Of a stretch of DNA of 64,000 nt, positions 48,005 through 57,837 are shown one piece after another. Numbering within the stretch: the stretch's first letter is position 1; the number at the start of each line of letters is the position of its first letter. The translations under genes and the position numbers were made by a program. The stretch is from CAXMQZ01 sp963719055 (GTDB lineage: Bacteria; Acidobacteriota; Thermoanaerobaculia; Multivoradales; JAHEKO01). A model generated the notes under the pieces. It worked only from the letters and a program-made list of their open reading frames with translations. It made no database searches and was not told the origin of the DNA. Where the stretch lies: positions 434,001 to 498,000 of the forward strand of contig CAVRAU010000008.1 of assembly GCA_963719055.1 (NCBI GenBank), given 5' to 3'.

Positions 48005-51000
48005 TTGAGGGTCGTCCTCCACAGCACATCCACGCCGTAGGCTTCGGTGCCGGTCTGCCGAAGCTTGAGCGTGATTCCCCGCTTGGCCTTCCACTCGAGC
48101 TCGATGACATCCCCGGCAGTCGAGGTGGGGTCGTAGGAGTAGGTGATGTAGACATCGCGAGACAGCTGCTTGCCTAGGGTGACTCGGGCGGAAGAGAGCT
48201 CGCCGCTGGCTTTGGTCAGAGGTTGCACGCGGAATCGGTCGAGACCAAACAGCTTCCCAGTGCGCTGGGTTACCAGAGACGCGGCTTGGCCATACAGCAG
48301 ATCGGTGGCTTGCTCGGCCGAGCGATCCTCGGTCCGACCGATGGACGAGCCGGTGCCCCAGGTCTCCCCACCGGTAGTCAGCAGCGACAGTACCTCTAGG
48401 TCCGCCAGCGGCGGATTGGAGGTATAGCGGAGATTCAGATTCTCCAGAGTGCCGGTGAGATTGAGAGTGATGTCGTACTCGCGCACATCGGCTCTGGCCA
48501 CCAGATCGATCACCGGCTCGATCTTCAGCGGGTTGGCGAAGCGCAGCGAGCCCCGTTCGACAATGTACTCATTGGGACCCAGGACCAGCTTGCCATCGGG
48601 CTCGATCTTGACCTCGCCGAAAATCGCGGGTCTGGACAGGGTGCCGCGGATCAGCAAATCGAGATCGCCGTTCAGATCCGCCATGTTGTTGCGCACCCGC
48701 AGCGCGCTGGGACCACGCACAGCAATGTTGAGCTCGGTGCGGGCGGAGAGATCGGTGGCCTTCTCGACCTCCAATCGGCGCCGCTCGAAGACTCCGGATA
48801 GCAGCTGCGTCAGACCCAGCTTGACGTCCTCCACATAGAGAGCCCGGTCCAGGTCGACAGCACCCCGGATCTGGTGCCCGTTTTCGGTGGAGCTCACCAC
48901 CAGATCCGCACGGCCACGAGTCGTCCAGCCCCGGGGAAAGGGGACATTGAGATTCTGGGCCAGGATCTGAATCCGATAGGTGACGAAGTCCTCTCTGGCG
49001 AAGGGGTTGACCATGCCACTGGCCAGCAGGTTGCCACCCGCCGCAGCTGCAGTCACCCGGTCGACAATGATCTGATCGGGATCGAAGAGCAGCGTTCCTT
49101 CGATCTCGTCCAGCGTGAAGGGCAGCCCCTGGACGATGGCCCTACCGTCGAAGAGCCGACCTTGACCATTGAACACGGGCTTCTCCGAGCTCCCGCCGAT
49201 GGTGGTCAGAATCTCGAAGCGACCACTGCGCAGGCCGAGATCGGGAAGAAAGAGCTCGAGCCAGTTGGTCTCCAGCGAGCTGAGAAGTCGCAGATCCAGA
49301 GACCGGGGCGACGCCAGAGAGATGGAGCCGTTCAGGAAGAACTCGCTCTCGCCTTCCGGGTCGCCGACAAAGAACGACTCGATTCGCAGCGCCTCATCTT
49401 GCACCGTGGCAACAATCGGCTCCAAGTTCTGCAAACGTAGACCCTTGTACGTGATATCGAACCGTGCCAGTTCGAACGCCGCGCGCCAGGGTCGGAGGCG
49501 ATCGAATTCGCCGGCCAACAGAAGCTTTCCATCCACACTACCCGTCACATCCGGTGGGGTTTCGGGACCGGTGAGCAAGATCAGCTCGTCGAGGACCGAG
49601 CTCGAAAGATCGAATCGAAGATCGAAGCCCGTGTTGTCGAGTCGACCCCCGCCGGCGAGCTCGACCAGGCCCAACAGGTTGCCATCTACATCCAGCCGCT
49701 CGTCCTTCATCTCGAGTTGAACCTCAGCCCGCCCATCGGGTCCGAGGATCTCGCCCTCCAGCTCCAGGCCGCGCCATCGCAGATTGGCCGCCAATCGGGG
49801 ACTGGACAACAGACCCTCGATTGTCCCGTCCACCAGGAGTCGCCCCTCGAGACCCCCGGGCATCAACTGCACGAAGGGCTCCTCATTCATCACCAGGTCG
49901 TCGGCATGGAACATCATGTCGACGGTCTGGGAATCGGAATCGAGCCGACCGGAGAGCAGCGCCTGACCCGCCGGGACCGTCACCGCCAGTCGCTCCACGA
50001 ACATCTGCTCGGGGTCGAAATCGAACCTGAGCTCCAACTCCTGCAGCTCGAGATCGCCGACCGAGGCGGGTCGGACCGAAGCCCGTACCTGGCCCGTCAA
50101 CCGGCTCATCTCGCCTCCCAGTCTCACCGAGCCAAAGACCGGCCCGTCGACCGGTATCTCCATGGGCATCCAGGGTCGAACCTGATCCATGGGCCAGCCG
50201 GCGGCGTCCACCGAGATGCCAAAGGGCACTTCGCCGACCGCTCCAGCTCGGGTCCCTCGAAAGGGGATACTGCCGGTCACGATCAAGCCGCCGCCGGGGC
50301 GCAGGAGCTCCAGACGCATGTCACCCAGACCCGCGGGCCCGATAGAGATCGTGCCCTGAACACGATCCGCGACGGCACCGGGCGCCACCGCGTCGACCAA
50401 ATCGATCCGCAGATCCGTGCTGACCTCTCCCGGCGCGAGGTAGAGCTCGCCCTCGAACACACCCGCACCCTCGGTCGGCAACCAGAGAGGCTCCTCCCCA
50501 AAATCGATCGGGATCAACCAGGGAATCCGCTCGATGCGATCGCTTTCCACGCGGTAGGAAAACTGCGCGCTGCGCCGGCCGATGTCGTAGTACCCATTGG
50601 CTTCGATACGTTGAAAGGGCCCCGTCAGTCGCGCTGCCCGAGTGCGGATGACACCCTGCTCGATAATCAGGGGTATCGACCCCTCCAGCGGTATCGACTC
50701 CGGCTCTCCGGCTACCGGCGAGATGTAGAGGTCGGCCCAGCCCTTCCCTTCCCGAGCCTGGCCGAACGGAAACCGGTAGTCGAAGACTCCTGAGACTCTG
50801 CCAGACAACCCCTTGACCGGAATGTTCTGGGCATCGGCCAACTGCTGGAGATCGACGCCATCCAGGTCGAGGTCGATTTCGAAAGCCCGCTTGCCCTTCT
50901 CCGTCTCCAGATTGATGCTGCCGGAGAGAGAGCCACCCGCGTGTAGGGCTTGTTCGAGGTCGAATCGCACGCCGTTACGATCGCCGGAGACCGCGGTTCG

Positions 51001-51996
51001 AACGCTGTTCATCTCCCGACCCAGGACCTGTAGATAGGGCGATGTCACCTGGGCGCGGAAACCCCATGAACTCTCGCGCCAGGCGAATCCTCCATCGACG
51101 AAGAAGGCTCCCTGGATTTGATCCTGCAGATAGCCCATCTCCTTGAACAGGGACGCGTTGCCCTGGCCATCGATCTCGAAGACCCACTCCTTCTCCGCCC
51201 AGAACCCGTACCCCGTCACCATCGCCGTCAGATCGGGAGATCCGATGCGGCCATTGAGGATCTTCATCCCCTTGGGCTCCATCACCACCCGCATACCGAC
51301 AGCGGCGTTGATCGGGTTGGCTCTGGGGAGGATCAGCTCCAGATTGCCCGCCACCAGGCGTCCGGACATCTCGTCTCCACCACCGCCTGAGAGCTCGGCG
51401 TTGAGAGCGCTGGCGGTCAACTCCAAGGGCAGTCGGCGTTGGGCGATCCGCAGCTCACCTCCTGCCAGGGCCAGATGGCGTATGTTGATCTGGATGGGCG
51501 TCCTGAGGCCACCCGAGCCTCCACCCCCTTTGCCGGCCTTGGGCAGGTTGTTCTGTTTGGGGGCGATGAAATCCAGGAAGATCCTGGGCTCCTCCAGAAC
51601 GACCTCGTGCAGGGTGAGCATGCGCCGCTGAAGGTCGACGATCTCTGCGTCGATGACCGCTCTCTTGACGGTTAGAAACGGCGAGTCCTCCGGATCGGGT
51701 CCGCCCATTTGAAAATCCTCGACCTCCACCCCGAGAGGAAGAAGCTTGAGATGGACGGCACCTACCCAGACCTGGCGATCCAGGAGTTGGACCAGCGACT
51801 TTTCCAGCAACCCCGCGAAATAGGCCCCGGCCCAACGGGTCTGCAATCCCAGATGCAGCGCCAGAAACAGCAACGCCACGGACGCCACGCCCCACATGAC
51901 GGGTCGCAGCAGCCAACGCCGAAACCGTCCCGGTCGTCGGCGCGGCTTCTTCGCCGTCGGCTTGGGATCGTCTTTCGAGTTGTGGGTGGAATGCAT
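48001..51996 (-). CDS. tamB: TamB-like translocation and assembly protein
   Basis: A 1331-residue protein. A basic cytoplasmic N-terminus (KPRRRPGRFRRWLLRP) leads to one membrane helix (VMWGVASVALLFLALHLGLQ), an AsmA-like start (VQLLDRQVWVGAVHLKLLPL) and a very long repetitive beta structure that would form a periplasm-spanning lipid or protein groove. The C-terminal DUF490 domain ends with LSSARVTLGKQLSRDVYITY and LRQTGTEAYGVDVLWRTTLK. The frame is intact for 4 kb. The BamA-type gene follows with an ATGA overlap, the usual tamA/bamA-tamB pairing. Confidence 0.9.
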   Translation of the reverse strand: MHSTHNSKDDPKPTAKKPRRRPGRFRRWLLRPVMWGVASVALLFLALHLGLQTRWAGAYFAGLLEKSLVQLLDRQVWVGAVHLKLLPLGVEVEDFQMGGPDPEDSPFLTVKRAVIDAEIVDLQRRMLTLHEVVLEEPRIFLDFIAPKQNNLPKAGKGGGGSGGLRTPIQINIRHLALAGGELRIAQRRLPLELTASALNAELSGGGGDEMSGRLVAGNLELILPRANPINAAVGMRVVMEPKGMKILNGRIGSPDLTAMVTGYGFWAEKEWVFEIDGQGNASLFKEMGYLQDQIQGAFFVDGGFAWRESSWGFRAQVTSPYLQVLGREMNSVRTAVSGDRNGVRFDLEQALHAGGSLSGSINLETEKGKRAFEIDLDLDGVDLQQLADAQNIPVKGLSGRVSGVFDYRFPFGQAREGKGWADLYISPVAGEPESIPLEGSIPLIIEQGVIRTRAARLTGPFQRIEANGYYDIGRRSAQFSYRVESDRIERIPWLIPIDFGEEPLWLPTEGAGVFEGELYLAPGEVSTDLRIDLVDAVAPGAVADRVQGTISIGPAGLGDMRLELLRPGGGLIVTGSIPFRGTRAGAVGEVPFGISVDAAGWPMDQVRPWMPMEIPVDGPVFGSVRLGGEMSRLTGQVRASVRPASVGDLELQELELRFDFDPEQMFVERLAVTVPAGQALLSGRLDSDSQTVDMMFHADDLVMNEEPFVQLMPGGLEGRLLVDGTIEGLLSSPRLAANLRWRGLELEGEILGPDGRAEVQLEMKDERLDVDGNLLGLVELAGGGRLDNTGFDLRFDLSSSVLDELILLTGPETPPDVTGSVDGKLLLAGEFDRLRPWRAAFELARFDITYKGLRLQNLEPIVATVQDEALRIESFFVGDPEGESEFFLNGSISLASPRSLDLRLLSSLETNWLELFLPDLGLRSGRFEILTTIGGSSEKPVFNGQGRLFDGRAIVQGLPFTLDEIEGTLLFDPDQIIVDRVTAAAAGGNLLASGMVNPFAREDFVTYRIQILAQNLNVPFPRGWTTRGRADLVVSSTENGHQIRGAVDLDRALYVEDVKLGLTQLLSGVFERRRLEVEKATDLSARTELNIAVRGPSALRVRNNMADLNGDLDLLIRGTLSRPAIFGEVKIEPDGKLVLGPNEYIVERGSLRFANPLKIEPVIDLVARADVREYDITLNLTGTLENLNLRYTSNPPLADLEVLSLLTTGGETWGTGSSIGRTEDRSAEQATDLLYGQAASLVTQRTGKLFGLDRFRVQPLTKASGELSSARVTLGKQLSRDVYITYSYDPTSTAGDVIELEWKAKRGITLKLRQTGTEAYGVDVLWRTTLK

Positions 51997-52051
51997 AGCG
52001 AGGGGGAATGCAAAGATCGTTCCTCGCCGTGCCGAGCCGATCTCGGTGGGC

Positions 52052-52909
52052 TTACTCTCCCCAGTGCAGTTTATCGCGCAGGTTGTCGTAGAAGGTGCGG
52101 TCGACCACCCTCACCAACCGAACCACGGCGGCGGATCGCTGTACCGAAATGGTGTCGCCAGCCTTCATGCCGGTGCCCTCTTGACCATCGAGAGTCAGGA
52201 AGACGTCTTCTTCCTCGGTCACCAGCGTGACCTCGACCGTCGCCTCCTCCGGCACCACTATGGGGCGCTGAGACAACGCGTGAGGACATATGGGGGTCAG
52301 AACGACCACTGGCAAGGTCGGACACACAATCGGTCCGTCTGCCGACAGGTTGTAGGCCGTCGAGCCCGTGGGCGTCGAAATAATCAGACCGTCGGACCGA
52401 TAGGTGGTCACTCGCCGCCCGTCGACCTCCAGACGCAACTCGACGATTCGCGCCAGGGCGCTCTTGTTGATGACCGCGTCGTTGAGAACCCGATACGACT
52501 GTTGATCGCCATTCTTGGACTTCAGCTTCACATCGAGCAGTGCCCGCTCTTCGATCTCGTAGTCGCCCTCCAAGACCCGCATCAAGGCCGGATAGAGCTC
52601 CGCACGTCGAACCTCGGTAAGAAAGCCCAGATTGCCGAGATTGGCGCCCAGAACCGGGATCTCGTTCTCCAGGCTTCTGGCCACTGAGAGCAGGGTGCCA
52701 TCCCCACCGAGAACCACCACCAGGTCGTACTGTTCCGCGTGATCGAAGATTCCGTTGCTACCTGGATCCCAGACTTTGGCCAGGTCCTCGTCCACCGAGA
52801 CGTCGATGCCCCGGCGACTCAGCCAGTCGGCGAGCTGTGCGGCAGTCTGCTGTGCCGTGCGGCTGACCCGCTTGGCAATGACTGCCACTCTCTTGTTGTT
52901 GGCGTTCAT
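52052..52909 (-). CDS. nadK: NAD kinase
   Basis: A 285-residue protein from the ATG at 52909 (NANNKRVAVIAKRVSRTAQQ), which overlaps the TlyA stop by 4 bases; a start at 52918 is possible but would lie further into tlyA. Diagnostic motifs: DLVVVLGGDGTLLSVARSLE (the GGDGT phosphate site), PVLGANLGNLGFLTEV and the substrate loop STPTGSTAYNLSADGPIVCP. It phosphorylates NAD to NADP with ATP or polyphosphate. Coupling to tlyA is common in many bacteria. Confidence 0.95.
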   Translation of the reverse strand: MNANNKRVAVIAKRVSRTAQQTAAQLADWLSRRGIDVSVDEDLAKVWDPGSNGIFDHAEQYDLVVVLGGDGTLLSVARSLENEIPVLGANLGNLGFLTEVRRAELYPALMRVLEGDYEIEERALLDVKLKSKNGDQQSYRVLNDAVINKSALARIVELRLEVDGRRVTTYRSDGLIISTPTGSTAYNLSADGPIVCPTLPVVVLTPICPHALSQRPIVVPEEATVEVTLVTEEEDVFLTLDGQEGTGMKAGDTISVQRSAAVVRLVRVVDRTFYDNLRDKLHWGE

Positions 52910-53637
52910 CCATGCCACCGCAGCAGGACGAAGGCCTCGACATTGCCCTTCGCTCCCGGCAGTTCCGAGTCCACTATACCGATGAGCTCGAGGTTCAGGG
53001 AAGTCAAATCGTCACACCGCTGACGAATGACTCCCTGCCTCTGATTCTCGTCACGCACGATACCGCCTTTGCCAACCTGCCCCTTGCCCACTTCGAACTG
53101 AGGCTTGACCAGGATCAGAAGCTGGCCTCCCTGTTTCACGAACGGCAACACGGCAGGAACCACCTTGACGACGGAGATGAACGAAAGATCCATGGTCACC
53201 AGATCACACTCTCGCGGGATCGCATCGCTTTCCAGATGGCGAGCGTTCATCCCCTCCATGACCACCACCCGATCGTCCTGACGCAGACGGTAGTCGAGCT
53301 GCCCTCGGCCCACGTCCACCGCATAGACCCGATCGGCGCCCCGTTGCAGGAGGCAGTCCGTGAACCCACCCGTCGAGGCTCCTACGTCCAGACAGATCCA
53401 TCCCTTGGGATCGATGCCGAAATGGTCCAAGGCGGCGGACAGCTTGCGGCCACCGCGTGAGACGAAGGGTTCCCTCGGACCCACGACCTCGACGAGAGCC
53501 TCTTCAGAAACGGCTGTACCCGGCTTGTCCACGACCTGCCCTGCGACTCGCACGATGCCCGCCATGACAGCTCGCCGGGCCTGTTCGCGACTCGGGAACG
53601 CGCCCTGGCTTACCAGAAGTTGGTCGAGACGGGGCAT
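52906..53637 (-). CDS. tlyA: TlyA-family rRNA 2'-O-methyltransferase (S4 plus FtsJ domains)
   Basis: A 243-residue protein. Residues 1-60 are an S4 RNA-binding domain (RLDQLLVSQGAFPSREQARR, AGIVRVAGQVVDKPG). The rest is an FtsJ-like Rossmann methyltransferase: FVSRGGRKLSAALDHFGID, CLDVGASTGGFTDCLLQRGA (SAM motif I), DLVTMDLSFISVVKVVPAVL and LVKPQFEVGKGQVGKGGIV with the K-D-K-E type residues. It methylates ribosomal RNA cytidines in characterised relatives. Full length; 45 bases after the Trm112-like stop. Confidence 0.93.
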   Translation of the reverse strand: MPRLDQLLVSQGAFPSREQARRAVMAGIVRVAGQVVDKPGTAVSEEALVEVVGPREPFVSRGGRKLSAALDHFGIDPKGWICLDVGASTGGFTDCLLQRGADRVYAVDVGRGQLDYRLRQDDRVVVMEGMNARHLESDAIPRECDLVTMDLSFISVVKVVPAVLPFVKQGGQLLILVKPQFEVGKGQVGKGGIVRDENQRQGVIRQRCDDLTSLNLELIGIVDSELPGAKGNVEAFVLLRWHG

Positions 53638-53682
53638 GGGCTGCGAGCTTCCCGGCTTCCGGAGCCGACCGAAAATGGCTAT

Positions 53683-53934
53683 CTAGCGGCCGATCGTCCG
53701 GGCCGGCAGGGCTTCGTCCACCAACATGATGGGGATATCCGAGACGATCGGATAGACCAGCTGCGAGTCGGGAGAGTAGAGAGCCTGCTCGACGACGGGC
53801 TCGTCATCGCGAAAGTGCTCGCGGTACTTCTCCACGAGCTGTTGCCGCACCTCTTCGGGCAGCTGCACGAGCTCCAACTCTCCTTTTGTCTGGGGACAGA
53901 CAAGGATCTCGAGTAGGTCCGGATCGATGGCCAT
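53683..53934 (-). CDS. Trm112/UPF0434-like small protein
   Basis: An 83-residue protein from the ATG at 53934. It begins DPDLLEILVCPQTKGELELV, the conserved start of the YcaR/Trm112 family, and ends with YPIVSDIPIMLVDEALP. Only one cysteine of the usual zinc site is present, as in many bacterial UPF0434 members. In between is a longer insertion (VRQQLVEKYREHFRDDEPVV). These proteins activate methyltransferases in other systems, which fits the adjacent TlyA gene, though that link is inference. The longer in-frame reading to 54012 lacks the family start. Confidence 0.85.
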   Translation of the reverse strand: MAIDPDLLEILVCPQTKGELELVQLPEEVRQQLVEKYREHFRDDEPVVEQALYSPDSQLVYPIVSDIPIMLVDEALPARTIGR

Positions 53935-53997
53935 ATGTGCGTTGACTCCCTTCAGGCTAGCTCGAAAAGGATAGCACAGGGTAGACTGCCATTCTCC

Positions 53998-56150
53998 GTG
54001 CGACAGAGTCACGCACCGCAGTACTTCTTTCGCTCCAAAGCCTTGGCAGGACTCGCTTTGGCAGCCGTGATCGCGGCCCTACTCGGCCTCGCCACGATCT
54101 GGCCGGAGGGCCGCAAGCTGTGGGGCGACGAGGGCACCTACGTCGCCATGACGGCCAGCCTGGCCCGGGATGGGGATCTGATCTTCGCCGACACCGATCT
54201 CCAGCACCTCTTGCAGCACCCGGACGACCCAGCGCCTACCGTCATCCTGCAGAAGACGCAACTCGGTGTTACCTATTCCAAGCCACTCCTCTATCCGTCT
54301 GCTGGCCGCTCCCCTCTATGCCGTCATGGGCGAGTCGGGGTTGGTGGCCACCAACTTCCTTGCCTTGGCTGTGGCCCTGGGTCTGGCATGGGGCTACCTT
54401 CGACGATTGGCGCAGGCCGGTGGCGCTACTTGGACTCTCTTCGCCTTCGTTGGTGCCAGTGTCGTCCTGGTCTATCTAGGCTGGAAGATGAGCGATCTGG
54501 CGCTGCTGTCCCTGACACTCGCCGGCCTGATCCTGGCTCTGGGTGGTCGGCGTCTGCAGATCGACGGTGACGACGTGACGATGCCTTTTGGCAGCCTCGG
54601 CGCCGCCGTCATCGGCGGCCTCATCCTGGGCGCCGCTGTCTCCATGCGTTTTACCACAGCCGCCCTGGTGGCCGCGGCAACAATGGCCCTGTTACTCGAC
54701 AAACGCTGGCGACGCGGGCTCGTGGTCGGAGTCCTGGGCATCACCGGGTTTCTGGCGGTCAGCAGCGCCACGGTGATCCTGCTGGGGACTGCCAACCCTT
54801 ACAAGGCGGTTCGCTCCAGCTTCAACCAGAACACGGGCTTCCCGGCCGGTCCGAGGGCCCAGCAAGCCACCGAGCGGTTCGCGACCCGACCCGCCACGCA
54901 GTCGGCGACCTGGCAGCCTCCCTTGGCTATTCGGCGTACCGCCTACTCGACCCTCTACTTCTTTGTCGGTCGACATACGGGTCTTCTGTTCTACTTCCCT
55001 GTCGCCCTGGTTCTGCTACTGCATATCCTCCGGCGGCCCGACCGCGTCTCGCTGGCGCTCCTGGCCGGCGTCGCAGCCATCATCGGCTTCTACCTGATCT
55101 GGATGCCCGAGAACTACTTTGGTGGCGCGACCTTTGTCGGCAATCGCTACTTCCTGGGGGCGTTTCCGGCCTTGCTCGTGGCTTTGCCCAACCTGCCCTC
55201 GAAGCGCAGCCTGGCGGTGGCGTGGTGCGTGGCGCTGATCGGCTGGGGCTCCGCGTTACACTCGATGGGAGCCGTTCGGGATCTGGATCCTTCGAGTCAG
55301 GCGCATGCCCACTCCGGGGTCTTCCGGCACCTGCCGTTCGAGTCCACAGCGCAGCGAATCGACGGCCTGACAGGAACGATTCTGGGCCGAAGATTACGTG
55401 CGCTTTCTCGACCCCTTCGCAGCCGCCGCACCCTGGAGCTTCCGTCTCGACTCCAGCCGCCCGACGACCGAGATACTGGTGGCTACGGACTGGGACGATC
55501 AACCGCTCCACTTTGTCGTCTCGCCGAGAACGGCCAAGGTCTCACTCGAGTTTCGTGACTGGCGCGGGCGGTGGCGCTACTCCCTGCCCCAGCCGTCAAC
55601 GGCCCCACCAGGGCTTCTCACGGTTTCCGCTTCGACCCCGTGGCGGCATCACTCCTATTGGTGGAAGCCGGGGAAAGTCTATGGTTCGAGAGTGCTCCGA
55701 TTGAGGCTCGTCAGCGAGAGCGGCGAGACTTCGGCGGTGGTCAAGTACGCCGGCAGGGGTCGCGAGCTCGCCCCTCTCGCTGCCGAGCTTCAGGGGATCG
55801 AGCCACCCCTGCCGGCGAGGGTCGCGGCCGGCACCGAGACCGCGATCACGATCCAGGTGAGGAATACGGGGCGCCGGCCCTGGAAGAGCGGCGGCCTGTT
55901 TCCAGGCGCCGTCGGCTTTCGACTCGTCACCGGGTCGCAGGGGCGAGTCGCCACCAGTGGTGCGGTCCCACTGCCCGGCAATGTTCCGCCTGGAAAGATC
56001 CTGGAGATAGCGGTGACCCTCCAATGGCCAGAACAGCCGGGCACCTATCAGCTCGCTCTCGATCTGCTGCGGGAGCCCGCTGGGGCGTCTCAGGAACCTG
56101 GGCCGCCTCGTGCTGACGACGCGGGATGTCGAGGTCGAGACCCGAGCTAG
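53998..56150 (+). CDS. GT-C membrane glycosyltransferase with periplasmic C-terminal domain (frameshifted)
   Basis: Start GTG at 53998. The first helix (ALAGLALAAVIAALLGLATI) is followed by the GT-C acidic motif LWGDEGTYVAMTASLARDGD. Shifts near 54295 (to RLLAAPLYAVMGESGLVATN) and near 55385, at a GGG run (to AEDYVRFLDPFAAAAPWSF), join three frames into one protein of about 717 residues with about ten helices. The last 250 residues are beta-rich and soluble (TTEILVATDWDDQPLHFVVS, TETAITIQVRNTGRRPWKSG), like an Ig-type or NEW3-like domain. Donor likely polyprenyl-phosphate sugar. The 3' end overlaps the convergent sulfatase-fold gene by 4 bases. Confidence 0.75.
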
Positions 56151-57817
56151 TCCAGATAACCCAGAGCCCTGAGCGTTTCCTCGTCGGCTGCCGACAGGGA
56201 ACGCGACTCGGCCTCGCCCCTCGGTTCCCACTCGAGGGCCAGCAGACGCTCGGCCAGTCGACGGCGAATCTCTCCCTGATCTCGATACAGATCCACCTGG
56301 GCCTCCGGGTCGCGAACCAGATCGTAGAGCTCGAATCGTCTGGGGCTGAAGTCGCGCACCTGGAAGGCCAGACAGCGACCGTCCTCACCTTCGCCGATCT
56401 CGGCAGGTGAGACACAGCCATCCGCATCGAGGGTCACCCGATAGACCTGCCTGCCCGCCGGCAGATCGAGCTCCACCGGCATCCAGCCCGGCTCGATTTC
56501 CAGATCTCCCCGTGGCTCTCCTTCGACTTCGATGACAATCTTGCGCGGCACATGAAAGCTGTGGGTTTCGAACCGTACGGGTCCTTCCTCGACATCAAAG
56601 GTCACCCGGTCGCGGATCCAAGGTCCGACCGGGTCCCACTCGGGTTCGACCATCAGGATCTGATACCGCTCGTCCCGATCTTGAGCCACCACCGTGCGGA
56701 CAAACTCCACATCGAAAACCTCCGCGTAACCTTCCGAGGCTCGCCCTTGCGGACCGGCGCCCTCAAGCAGCGGGACGAGACTGCGGCCTGAGACGGGTGG
56801 GGTGTTTTGCAGGCCGGCAAGCTCGAAAAGGGTCGGCGCCAGATCCACCGACTCCACCACGTCGGCGACCCGACGACCCACCGTCTGTTGGGGGTGAACC
56901 ACCAGCAGCGGCACCAGGAGAGACTCGGGATACACCTGCGTGTGGGCCATCTTGCCGTGCTCGAGAAACTCCTCGCCATGATCCGATGTCAGGATGAGGG
57001 TCGTCTCATCCGCCAGGCCCAGCGCTTCCAACTCGGCGACGAACTGCCCCAGGACATCGTCCATGTACCGAACCGAGGCGTCGTACATGGCACGGAAGTA
57101 CTCCACGGCGTCCGGATCGATCTCGATCTCACCCTGGTTCACCCGACGCAGATTCTCGCCGCTGGAGTCGAAGGTCTCGGGGGATGGCTCGGACCAGAAC
57201 ATGTCCCGATACCGAGCGGGAGGCTCGTAGGGATCGTGAACGCTATAGGTGTGTAGAAACAAGAAGAAGCGATCCTCATCTTGGAGCGATCGAAGGAAAT
57301 CCAGGCCGCGATCAAACGTGCGCTCGATGTCGGTATCGGCTCGGTAGGCCGTATCGGTGAACTCATCGAAGCCACGGCGGAAACCGTAGCCGCCGGCCAC
57401 GAAGCCACCTTCGGTGTGTCCGGCCGTCCGAAAGCCATGAGATTGGAACTGCTCGGGTACCGTCGCGATGGTCTCCGACAGCACGGTCGAGGGTGGCAGG
57501 ACCTGATGCTCCTGCGGGTAGAGGCCCGTGAAGATGGACATGTGCGAGGTCAGGGTCGACGGATACTGGATGACAGCGCGCTCGAAAAGGGTGCCGCGTT
57601 GCGCCAATTCGTCAAAGGCCGGGCTGGTGGGTTGATCGTATCCGTACGCCCCGAGCGCGTCGGCCCGCAGCGTATCGATGGAGATGAGAACGAAGCCCCG
57701 AGTCGGCCCAAGACTCTCGGTCCCCGGTGAGGGTGAGGAAGGCGCTTGGCCGCCGCCGCAACCCAGGAGCAGGATCAGTAAGACTCCCAAAGCTGTTTTG
57801 GAGATCCCTTTCGTCAT
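56147..57817 (-). CDS. sulfatase-fold (alkaline phosphatase superfamily) lipoprotein without formylglycine motif
   Basis: A 556-residue protein from the ATG at 57817 with a lipoprotein signal (LGVLLILLLGCGGG). Metal-binding and catalytic blocks: VLISIDTLRADALGAYGYDQ, PSTLTSHMSIFTGLYPQEH, FLFLHTYSVHDPYEPP and TLILTSDHGEEFLEHGKMAH. The position of the formylglycine (C/S-x-P-x-R) in true sulfatases reads TLTSH, so the nucleophile is probably threonine, as in phosphatases and phosphoethanolamine-type transferases. The C-terminal 150 residues include a beta domain. Likely periplasmic face of an envelope membrane. An upstream in-frame extension to 58381 is antisense to the AlgX gene's real reading and is ignored. 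Confidence 0.85.
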   Translation of the reverse strand: MTKGISKTALGVLLILLLGCGGGQAPSSPSPGTESLGPTRGFVLISIDTLRADALGAYGYDQPTSPAFDELAQRGTLFERAVIQYPSTLTSHMSIFTGLYPQEHQVLPPSTVLSETIATVPEQFQSHGFRTAGHTEGGFVAGGYGFRRGFDEFTDTAYRADTDIERTFDRGLDFLRSLQDEDRFFLFLHTYSVHDPYEPPARYRDMFWSEPSPETFDSSGENLRRVNQGEIEIDPDAVEYFRAMYDASVRYMDDVLGQFVAELEALGLADETTLILTSDHGEEFLEHGKMAHTQVYPESLLVPLLVVHPQQTVGRRVADVVESVDLAPTLFELAGLQNTPPVSGRSLVPLLEGAGPQGRASEGYAEVFDVEFVRTVVAQDRDERYQILMVEPEWDPVGPWIRDRVTFDVEEGPVRFETHSFHVPRKIVIEVEGEPRGDLEIEPGWMPVELDLPAGRQVYRVTLDADGCVSPAEIGEGEDGRCLAFQVRDFSPRRFELYDLVRDPEAQVDLYRDQGEIRRRLAERLLALEWEPRGEAESRSLSAADEETLRALGYLD

Positions 57818-57837
57818 GGCGCACCCGCAGCGCAATA

